Position numbers and translations under genes: made by a program | Notes under the pieces: model-generated | What the model was told of the DNA's origin: nothing | What the model saw: only the letters and a program-made list of their open reading frames with translations | Database searches by the model: none | Assembly (NCBI GenBank): GCA_021815245.1 | Contig: JAKAHF010000164.1 | Coordinates: 1 to 6,133, forward strand | Direction: 5' to 3' | Source: Actinomycetes bacterium | GTDB taxonomy: Bacteria > Actinomycetota > Thermoleophilia > RBG-16-64-13 | Length of the DNA: 6,133 bases | Shown here: piece by piece, positions 1 to 4,986 of the stretch | Numbering within the stretch: the first letter of the stretch is position 1 | Layout of the letters: each line of letters opens with the position of its first letter

Positions 1-485
1 TCACGCTGGTCTTTCAACACGGCGTCGGCGCCGGCATCTTCGGGTTTCAGCAGACGCCACAGGTGACTACTTGGGTGCCGCTTCTGCTCTTCTGCGTGCT
101 CTTCGGGCTTTCGATGGACTACTAGGTCTTGCTGCTCAGCCGCATACGAGAACGCTACGAACAGACGGGCGACACCCGCGAAGCGGTCGTCTTCGGAGTG
201 TCGTCTACGGCCGGCATCATCACGGGGGCCGCGCTGATCATGGTCGCCGTGTTCGGAGGCATGGCGAGCGGCGACCTGGTCATGTTCCAGCAGATCGGCT
301 TCGGACTTGCCGTGGCCATCGCCCTCGACGCGACCGTGGTGCGCACGCTGGTCATGCCGGCAACCATGGCGCTGCTCGGCAAGTACAACTGGTACCTGCC
401 GCGGTGGTTGCGGCGCCTGCCGAAGGTGGAGGTCGAAGGCGGCGAACCGTCCTGGCCACTACCAACGGAGCGGGAGGGGGCATAG
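1..485 (+). pseudogene. MMPL/RND-family transporter, C-terminal part, interrupted by an in-frame TAG
   Basis: This is the 3' end of an MMPL-type proton-driven membrane transporter; the 5' part lies outside the window. Read from base 3, the frame is open and gives a membrane segment ending in FGLSMDY, then TAG at 123-125, then VLLLSRIRERYEQTGDTREA. It continues through two more hydrophobic segments (GIITGAALIMVAVFGGMAS and IGFGLAVAIALDATVVRTLV) and ends MALLGKYNWYLPRWLRRLP plus a short hydrophilic tail. Family members read SMDYEVFLLSRIRE here, so the TAG replaces a conserved Glu (GAG to TAG, one base). The Asp-Tyr just before it matches the second Asp-Tyr pair of the proton-relay residues known from MmpL3. 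Everything downstream is well conserved, so the change is recent, a read error, or a recoded amber codon. A TTG at 129 could begin a downstream fragment, but it has no convincing ribosome binding site. Family assignment is secure; pseudogene status is less so. Confidence 0.7.
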
Positions 486-495
486 CCCGTCGCGC

Positions 496-501
496 TAGAA
501 T
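496..501 (+). promoter_or_regulatory. Possible -10 element (TAGAAT) upstream of the ADC-like gene
   Basis: TAGAAT matches the TATAAT consensus at five of six bases and lies in the 95-bp spacer after the MMPL stop, 80 bases before the ADC-like start. No TTGACA-like -35 box is visible 16-18 bases upstream (that region is purine-rich, GGAGGG). It would have to be a weak or activator-dependent promoter. This is inference only. Confidence 0.25.
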
Positions 502-515
502 GAACGCGGTCGTTC
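502..515 (+). promoter_or_regulatory. Palindrome GAACG-N4-CGTTC, candidate repressor operator
   Basis: GAACGCGGTCGTTC has perfect 5-bp inverted arms around a 4-bp centre and starts directly after the possible -10 box. It would therefore cover the likely transcription start. Arms of this length and composition resemble operators of TetR-type repressors, which often control transporter and catabolic genes in actinobacteria. No regulator gene is in the window, so the assignment is inferred from symmetry and position alone. Confidence 0.3.
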
Positions 516-539
516 CCGCCCGTGCCCAAGCGGGGCGGG
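515..539 (+). other. GC-rich hairpin in the leader of the ADC-like gene
   Basis: CCCGCCC (515-521) can pair with GGGCGGG (533-539) across an 11-base loop. No T-run follows, so it is not a standard intrinsic terminator. It could end or attenuate read-through from the MMPL gene, or shape the 5' leader of the downstream mRNA. A 7-bp GC stem can also arise by chance in DNA of this composition. Confidence 0.3.
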
Positions 540-570
540 GACGCGAGTCTGGAGCCACAGCACACTCGAC

Positions 571-576
571 GGGAGG
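571..576 (+). promoter_or_regulatory. Ribosome binding site fixing the ADC-like start
   Basis: GGGAGG lies 4 bases before the ATG at 581. It decides the start: the same frame is open far upstream, to about base 71, but that part overlaps the MMPL gene out of frame, encodes an Arg/His-rich sequence with no family resemblance, and has no comparable site. Confidence 0.65.
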
Positions 577-580
577 CCAT

Positions 581-1387
581 ATGCCGCTGCAGGGTTTCAG
601 TGTTCCACTCTCACCCGAAGGCCGGGCCTCGCTCACCTGCCTGCCACCGTGGCACTACGCGGGCGAGCTGCTGCTGGTCGACTTCGACGCGGCGCCCGAG
701 GCGGTCGCGGCCCTCCTGCCGCCACGGCTCGAGATCGACGCCGAACGCCCTGGTGGCTGCGTCGCCCTCTTTGTCGCCTGGCAATACGCGAGCGACACGG
801 GGTTTGAGTTCGTCGATCCGGCCCGCAGCCAGTACAACGAGTTCATCCTGCTCGTGAACGCCGTGTATCGCGACCGTCAGGTGCAGACCTGTCCCTATAT
901 CTACGTCGATAGCGACGTCTCGATGGCGCGGGGTTGGATCCAAGGATGGCCGAAGAAGCTCAGCGATGTGCGCACGACCCGGGCCTTCGCGCTTCCGAGC
1001 AAGGCGGCCCCCCAGGTCGCTCCCGGCGGGCGGTTCGGAGCTACGGTCTCGGCGAACGGCAGGCGTCTGGCCGAGGCGGTCGTGCAACTCGAGAAGGTCT
1101 CGACCGACCCCGTCTTTCTCGGCAAACGTCCGGTGATCAACCGCCGCTACTTTCCACAGCTGGCCGGCGGCGGCTCGCAGGCCGCTCCCGTGGACGAGCT
1201 GGTGCGCTCCATATTGACCGATCTCAGCCAGACCGAGATATGGGAGGGAGGGGCCGACCTCAGGTTCTTCACGGCTCCCGACAACGAACTCGACGCTCTT
1301 CAGCCGGTCACGGTGCGGCGTGGCTACCGATACTCCATGACCATGACCATCAACGACCTCGAGGTGGTCGAGACCCTGGGCGGGTGA
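581..1387 (+). CDS. Acetoacetate decarboxylase superfamily (ADC-like) protein
   Basis: A 268-residue protein of the acetoacetate decarboxylase fold, close to the 245-270 residues usual for the family and probably cytoplasmic. The diagnostic motif GWIQGWPKKLSDV spans residues 118-130. Lys125 aligns with the Schiff-base Lys115 of the Clostridium acetobutylicum enzyme and Lys126 with its pKa-lowering neighbour Lys116. Tyr85-Asn86-Glu87 aligns with the Tyr-Thr-Glu that carries Glu76. By alignment from memory, however, Arg29 of the clostridial enzyme corresponds to Asp36 and Glu61 to Phe64, so the residues that recognise acetoacetate seem absent. That pattern is typical of ADC-like proteins with other chemistry, such as the aldolase-dehydratase type described from Streptomyces. 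Schiff-base chemistry on a keto acid or keto compound is likely, but the substrate is unknown. The gene follows the MMPL remnant on the same strand by 95 bp, suggesting its own promoter, and converges with the small minus-strand gene 17 bp downstream. Confidence 0.85.
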   Translation: MPLQGFSVPLSPEGRASLTCLPPWHYAGELLLVDFDAAPEAVAALLPPRLEIDAERPGGCVALFVAWQYASDTGFEFVDPARSQYNEFILLVNAVYRDRQVQTCPYIYVDSDVSMARGWIQGWPKKLSDVRTTRAFALPSKAAPQVAPGGRFGATVSANGRRLAEAVVQLEKVSTDPVFLGKRPVINRRYFPQLAGGGSQAAPVDELVRSILTDLSQTEIWEGGADLRFFTAPDNELDALQPVTVRRGYRYSMTMTINDLEVVETLGG

Positions 1388-1405
1388 CGCGGCCTGCAGA
1401 CCCGC
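1380..1405. terminator. Weak hairpin between two convergent genes
   Basis: GCGGGT (1380-1385) pairs with ACCCGC (1400-1405) across a 14-base loop, overlapping the stop codons of both convergent genes. The position suits a shared bidirectional terminator, but the stem is only 6 bp and no T-run follows on either strand. Confidence 0.25.
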
Positions 1406-1713
1406 TAGTGGATGGCCTCGCCGAAGGTCACGTGAATCTCGGAGGTCAGCTCGTTCATCTTGGCCGTGAAAGCCCGGTACTCGTCGGTCTGCGTGTCGCG
1501 GTTCCTGAAGTCTTCGAGGTTCTTCAGGTGCACTATGCCGACATACCTGAAGGGGACGGTGCCCGACCGGCTTTCGGTGACTTTGACCAGTTCGTACTTC
1601 TCCACTGAGGGCAGTCCGTCGATGTAGGGCCCTTTCTCGCTATCGACGTACTCCTTGAACTGCTCGTCGGTGACATCTGGCGCCAAGTTGTACAGAATGA
1701 TCTCGACCGCCAT
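1405..1713 (-). CDS. Small dimeric alpha/beta-barrel protein, REDY/HapK-like or EthD-like
   Basis: A 102-residue protein whose length and pattern fit the ferredoxin-like dimeric alpha/beta-barrel group. It has an N-terminal strand (VEIILYNL, residues 3-10), the acidic helix DEQFKEYVDSEKGPY (16-30), LPSVEKYELVKV (34-45), the central strand FRYVGIVHLKNLEDF (55-69), and a C-terminal helix and strand ending TFGEAIH. This layout most resembles the REDY-like/HapK family (small proteins found near prodigiosin-type pathways), with EthD-type proteins as the close alternative. No catalytic residue can be named; relatives act as small-molecule binding or accessory proteins in degradation and biosynthesis pathways. 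The ATG at 1711-1713 is supported by GAGGAGG (minus strand of 1720-1726) with a 6-base spacer. It lies 39 bp after the radical-SAM-like gene on the same strand, so co-transcription is likely. That it is a real gene is well supported; the exact family is moderately so. Confidence 0.8.
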   Translation of the reverse strand: MAVEIILYNLAPDVTDEQFKEYVDSEKGPYIDGLPSVEKYELVKVTESRSGTVPFRYVGIVHLKNLEDFRNRDTQTDEYRAFTAKMNELTSEIHVTFGEAIH

Positions 1714-1752
1714 CTCGGGCCTCCTCGATCTACGGGTGCAGGTGCGTCAATA

Positions 1753-2757
1753 CTAGGCGATGAGACGCTCCCGCGGAGTGGCGTCGATGAGAGACCCGGT
1801 CGACTCCCGATTGGTGCACAACGCGCATCGTTCGCCGGTCTCGGCGTTCGCGTGCGCGAAGTCGCCGGAGGCCATGCCGCTCCCGAAGGCGCGCTCGCTT
1901 GGCTGCGAGGTCAGAAAGACCGCATGGAACTCGCGGCGCAGCAGATCCATGGTGAGCGCCTCAGAATTGCGCTGACTCGCGCTGGGGACGAGGTGCTCGG
2001 TGCCCGGGGCGACCGGCGCGTAGTCGGAGTACAAGAACAGGCGCGCCCCCCGCTCGACGAGCCGGCGCACAAACATGCGGGAGGTCGTCAGGGCGAAGTT
2101 CGGCCGCGTGATCGTGATCGAAACGCCAAAGAACAGTCGCCGTTCGCGCATGCGGTCGAGAGTGGCCACCGCCTTGGCGTAGATCCAGTCGCCTCGCCTG
2201 CAGTCGCTCACGTTCTCGCATGCCTCGAGATGAACGACCGGGATGATGTGCCGGTTGCGTCGCAGCGTATCAAGCACGGAATCGTCGACGGGCGAACCGT
2301 CGGTCGCGACGATGATGACGATCTCGGGAAAGCGCGCGGCCATATCGACGAGCTCGGGCCTCGTCAGTGGCTCTCCACCGGCAAGGGCGACGACCGAGAC
2401 GCCGAGAGTACGGGCCTCGATGAGCGCCTGCTCGAGCTCGGTCTCGCTCACACTGAGGCCATGGTCGCGTGTGACGTTCAGGGTCATGAGGGGATTAACG
2501 TGCACCCCTTCTTCCCGCCAGGCCCGTCGCAGACGCGCCGCCTTGCGCTGTCGCAGCGCGGCGCTCAAGAAGAAGTAGGCGAGAGCAGGATCGCGGCGGC
2601 TGGAGCGCACCGCATCACGTACCAGGTGGTCGAGGGAGCGGTCGAAGAGCGCTGCGGTCCGTCGCTCGTCGCTACCGGCGTTGGTCGAGACCGGGCGAAT
2701 GGCGCTGTCGTGGATCGCTCTGAGGGCTGCTGTCTGGTTCTGGGTCATCGTGCTCAT
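1753..2757 (-). CDS. Radical-SAM-family protein lacking the CxxxCxxC cluster motif (probable pseudoenzyme)
   Basis: A 334-residue protein built on a radical SAM scaffold. Residues 1-88 form the Arg-rich helical lead (RDPALAYFFLSAALRQRKAARLRR, then EEGVHVNP) seen in a family of anaerobe radical SAM proteins. The first barrel strand is PLMTLNVT (89-96). Relatives then read roughly (R)CNLRCxGCYA, but here the sequence goes straight from VT to RDHGLSVSETELEQAL. The three cluster-binding cysteines and about 14-16 residues are therefore missing, in frame. The SAM-site motif AGGEPL (126-131) is kept, the usual TNG is TDG (152-154), and GVSITITRPNFALTTS (211-226) and PGTEHLV (251-257) remain family-like. 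The C-terminal auxiliary-cysteine region is altered to ERCALC (Cys311, Cys314) and the end is short. The ATG at 2755-2757 has AAGGAG (minus of 2763-2768) 5 bases upstream; Met4 is a weaker alternative. Without the cluster it should not cleave SAM reductively. It is either a repurposed binding protein or a gene starting to decay. Confidence 0.8.
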   Translation of the reverse strand: MSTMTQNQTAALRAIHDSAIRPVSTNAGSDERRTAALFDRSLDHLVRDAVRSSRRDPALAYFFLSAALRQRKAARLRRAWREEGVHVNPLMTLNVTRDHGLSVSETELEQALIEARTLGVSVVALAGGEPLTRPELVDMAARFPEIVIIVATDGSPVDDSVLDTLRRNRHIIPVVHLEACENVSDCRRGDWIYAKAVATLDRMRERRLFFGVSITITRPNFALTTSRMFVRRLVERGARLFLYSDYAPVAPGTEHLVPSASQRNSEALTMDLLRREFHAVFLTSQPSERAFGSGMASGDFAHANAETGERCALCTNRESTGSLIDATPRERLIA

Positions 2758-2786
2758 CGTGGCTCCTTGTAGAGACCAGGTTGGTT

Positions 2787-2824
2787 GGGGAAGGCGGGCG
2801 GCCCTGGGGGCCGCGCCGCTCCCC
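2787..2824 (-). other. Strong GC-rich hairpin between the ABC ATPase and radical-SAM-like genes
   Basis: The core is a perfect 7-bp stem, GCGGCCC (2798-2804) with GGGCCGC (2808-2814), around a 3-base loop. The stem extends through 2795-2797 with 2816-2818, 2793 with 2819, and GGGGA (2787-2791) with TCCCC (2820-2824), giving about 16 pairs interrupted by single-base bulges. It fills the middle of the 79-bp gap after the ATPase stop. No U-run follows on the minus-strand transcript, so a full intrinsic terminator is doubtful. It may attenuate transcription, protect the 3' end of the transporter mRNA, or set the ratio of transporter to downstream genes. Confidence 0.5.
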
Positions 2825-2836
2825 GGTCCGCGGTTG

Positions 2837-3655
2837 CTATCGGGCGTAGGTCAGTTCACGAGCGGAGCGCACCGGCTCGCGAGCGGACTCATCGGTCGTC
2901 CACTCGCTCTCCATCATGTCCACACCGGCCACCAGGCCGTCGCGCATGTGGATCACCCTGTCGCACGACTCTGCCACGTCGGGATCGTGGGTGACGAGCA
3001 CGAAGGTCGTGCCCGTTGTGAGGTTGATCTCACGCATCATGTCGATCACTTCGGCCGAGCTCTTGCTGTCGAGGTTGCCGGTCGGCTCGTCGCCGAAGAG
3101 CACCGCCGGCTTGTTCACCAACGCCCTGGCGATGGCGACCCGCTGCTGCTGGCCACCCGACAGCTCGTTGGGCCGGTGGGCACCCCTGTCGACCAGGCCC
3201 ACCTGGTCAAGGGCCTCGGTGGCCGCTTTCTGGGCCTCTTTGTGCGACTTGCCGGCATACTGGGCGGCGAGGGCCACGTTGTCGAGAGCCGATATGGTCT
3301 GTACCAAGTTGAAGCCCTGGAAGATGAATCCGATCTCCTCGCGCAGCAGCTTGGTAGTCGCGCTGGCGCTCAGGTTGTCGACCCGCCGTCCGTTCAGCCA
3401 GATCTCGCCCGAATCGGCCGAGTCGAGGCAACCCATCATGTGAAGGAGGGTCGACTTGCCGCATCCCGAAGGTCCCATGATGGCGACCATCTCGCCCGGC
3501 TTGATCTCCACCGACACTCCCCGCAGGGCGTCCACGAAGTTGTTCTTGCCCAATTGGTAACGCTTGGCCAGTCCGCTGACGGTGATGATGCCGTTCATTG
3601 TGTCCATCCCTTCGGTCATATCGTTTCGGTCAAATCCGTAGCTGTTCTTGTTCAT
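2837..3655 (-). CDS. ABC transporter ATP-binding protein, MacB/LolD type
   Basis: The nucleotide-binding subunit of an ABC exporter; it hydrolyses ATP at the cytoplasmic face to drive the FtsX-type permease encoded just upstream. In the 272-residue form starting at 3655 all motifs are intact: Walker A GPSGCGKST (61-69), Q-loop Gln113 in FIFQGFN, signature LSGGQQQR (165-172), Walker B AVLFGDE (184-190) with catalytic Glu190, D-loop GNLD (193-196) and H-loop His223. The FQGFNLVQ and LSGGQQQRVAIARALV segments are typical of the MacB/LolD group. A hydrophilic tail follows residue 240. The start is uncertain: the ATG at 3655, 17 bp after the permease stop, has a poor ribosome binding site. The ATG at 3598 (giving MNGIITVSGLAKRY, the usual family start) has GAAGGG 9 bases upstream and may be the real one. 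The frame is also open to 3856, but that part overlaps the permease and is not family-like. No HlyD-type adaptor gene is adjacent. Confidence 0.93.
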   Translation of the reverse strand: MNKNSYGFDRNDMTEGMDTMNGIITVSGLAKRYQLGKNNFVDALRGVSVEIKPGEMVAIMGPSGCGKSTLLHMMGCLDSADSGEIWLNGRRVDNLSASATTKLLREEIGFIFQGFNLVQTISALDNVALAAQYAGKSHKEAQKAATEALDQVGLVDRGAHRPNELSGGQQQRVAIARALVNKPAVLFGDEPTGNLDSKSSAEVIDMMREINLTTGTTFVLVTHDPDVAESCDRVIHMRDGLVAGVDMMESEWTTDESAREPVRSARELTYAR

Positions 3656-3672
3656 GGATCTCAGCCGGGCTC

Positions 3673-4836
3673 TCACTCGTAGCGGAGCGCCAGGACCGGC
3701 TTGAGCCGCGCCGCGTGCAGCGAGGGATAGAAGCCGCTTCCCACGCCGAGCACTATCGCGAAGGCAAGGGCGCCGATGGCGAGCCTGGGCGTGACCAGGA
3801 AGAGGATCGTGCCGCCGCTGGCCATGAGCGCGTTGACGACCAGGGTCGTGACCCAACCGAGGATGAGGCCGGAGGCCCCGCCGAGGAACCCGATCAGGGC
3901 CGACTCGACGAGGAACTGCCCGACGATCTGGCGGTGCGAGGCGCCGATGGCCTTGCGTATGCCGATCTCACGAGTGCGCTCGTACACCGACATGGTCATG
4001 GTGTTGACCACCGAGAGTCCGCCGACCAAGAGCGAGATGAGGGCCACGCCGAAGATGATGCTGTTGAAGATGCGGGTGCCCTTCTTGAACATGTCGAGGA
4101 AGACCTGCGGGCCGGAGGCCTTGATGCCCGAGACCGAATCCTCGATGGTCGAGGCGAGCTGGTCGGGGTCGACACCGGGTTCGGGATACGCGGTGATGTC
4201 GGTGGCCAGCTGTGTGACGTCGACCTGATTCTGCAGGATGGTGGGCAACTGGGCGAACAGCAACTCCTGGGCGTCGGCCAAGCTGATCGTGACGGTGTTA
4301 TCGGGAGCGGTGAGGGTCTTGTCGTAGATGCCGATGACCTCGAAGGGACGGTCGCGCAGCTCGATAGTCGAGCCGACTTGAGCGTCGAGGGCCTTCGCGA
4401 GGTCGCTGCCGACCACGGCCTTGCCCCTGTCTGAGGCAGTCAGATCGCGTCCCTCGCTCAGCGAGAGCTTGAAGCTCTCGTAGTCGACGTTGCGCATGTC
4501 CGAGCCCATGATGCCCTGGGGCACGCCCATGGCCATGCCGCCGTCGGGGTCGAGCAGCATGTAGATGCTCGCCGAAGCGCAGGCCACGCCGTCGATAGCC
4601 TCGATCTCGGCGACGCGGTCGACCGAGATCGGGGTCGTGCTGATGTCGCCCGTCATCGTTGAGGCGTCGGCGATGGCCACCTTGTCTTTGTAGTAGCGGG
4701 CCCCTCCGTCGATCATCAGGTTGATCTTCTCGGCCATGCCGCCCATGACGACAAGTGCGAATACGCCGATGGTGATGCCGAAGATGGTCAAGAAAGCGCG
4801 GAGCTTTCTGCGGAAGATGTTGCGGATAGCGGTCAT
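3673..4836 (-). CDS. ABC transporter permease, MacB/FtsX family
   Basis: A 387-residue membrane subunit that pairs with the ATPase encoded 17 bp downstream. The topology is the four-helix FtsX/MacB type. There is one N-terminal helix (about 13-33, preceded by the basic RNIFRRKLR stretch) and a large extracytoplasmic MacB_PCD-like domain (about 35-255, including GRDLTASDRGKAVVGSDLA and the FEVIGIYD strand). Three C-terminal helices follow (about 257-281, 306-338, 347-371). The conserved cytoplasmic loop SVYERTREIGIRKAIGAS (283-300), the coupling segment of this family, is intact, and the C-terminus PSLHAARLKPVLALRYE is typical. The start is well set by GGAGGG (minus strand of 4843-4848) 6 bases before the ATG. 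MacB/Lol proteins transmit force from ATP hydrolysis to extracytoplasmic substrates such as antibiotics, peptides or lipids rather than moving them through a channel. In a Gram-positive-like setting this pair probably acts as a resistance or export system. The substrate is unknown. Confidence 0.93.
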   Translation of the reverse strand: MTAIRNIFRRKLRAFLTIFGITIGVFALVVMGGMAEKINLMIDGGARYYKDKVAIADASTMTGDISTTPISVDRVAEIEAIDGVACASASIYMLLDPDGGMAMGVPQGIMGSDMRNVDYESFKLSLSEGRDLTASDRGKAVVGSDLAKALDAQVGSTIELRDRPFEVIGIYDKTLTAPDNTVTISLADAQELLFAQLPTILQNQVDVTQLATDITAYPEPGVDPDQLASTIEDSVSGIKASGPQVFLDMFKKGTRIFNSIIFGVALISLLVGGLSVVNTMTMSVYERTREIGIRKAIGASHRQIVGQFLVESALIGFLGGASGLILGWVTTLVVNALMASGGTILFLVTPRLAIGALAFAIVLGVGSGFYPSLHAARLKPVLALRYE

Positions 4837-4933
4837 GTCGTTCCCTCCAAGGCGGACCTTTTGTCTCGAAGCCAGTGTCTCGCGTGGGTTGACGCGGCGA
4901 ATCGGGCGGTAGGCGGGTCTTGTGGTGACTGCT

Positions 4934-4955
4934 TGGCCGGTTCTCGACCTGGCCA
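4934..4955 (-). terminator. Possible weak terminator hairpin after the MFS gene
   Basis: TGGCCGGT (4934-4941) pairs with ACC-GGCCA (4947-4955, bulged T at 4950) across a 5-base loop, 32 bases past the MFS stop in the direction of transcription. A second short stem, GTGGC/GCCAC (4964-4979), sits beside it. Neither is followed by a T-run, so factor-independent termination is doubtful. The 150-bp gap holding them is the longest in the minus-strand gene series and is the most likely place for a separate promoter for the ABC genes, but I could not identify convincing -35 and -10 boxes there. Confidence 0.25.
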
Positions 4956-4986
4956 GTTGGCGGGTGGCCGCGGCGCCACGGATGGG

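Noticed and set aside
71..580. Upstream extension of the ADC-like frame to a TTG at 71
   Set aside because: It overlaps the MMPL coding frame, its translation is Arg/His/Gly-rich with no family pattern, and a good ribosome binding site with ATG at 581 gives the standard family length.
934..1608. Plus-strand open frame spanning the ADC-like 3' end and the small minus-strand gene
   Set aside because: It crosses two well-supported genes in wrong frames and shows no family resemblance.
1852..2772. Long open frame on the plus strand opposite the radical-SAM-like gene
   Set aside because: A GC-driven shadow; rich in Arg, Gly, Asp and His with no recognisable motif, whereas the minus strand gives clear family signatures.
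2681..3682. Long plus-strand open frame opposite the ABC ATPase
   Set aside because: The opposite strand carries every ABC motif in order; this frame is an antisense shadow.
3656..3856. N-terminal extension of the ABC ATPase to an ATG at 3856
   Set aside because: It runs inside the permease coding sequence out of frame and reads as low-complexity basic sequence unlike any ATPase N-terminus.
3598..4434. Plus-strand open frame opposite the permease
   Set aside because: Highly charged Asp/Glu/Arg repeats typical of reverse reading of hydrophobic codons; no ribosome binding site or motif.
4889..4915. TTGACG followed by TAGGCG as a plus-strand promoter
   Set aside because: The spacer is 15 bases, the -10 match is poor, and it would drive transcription antisense into the MFS gene.
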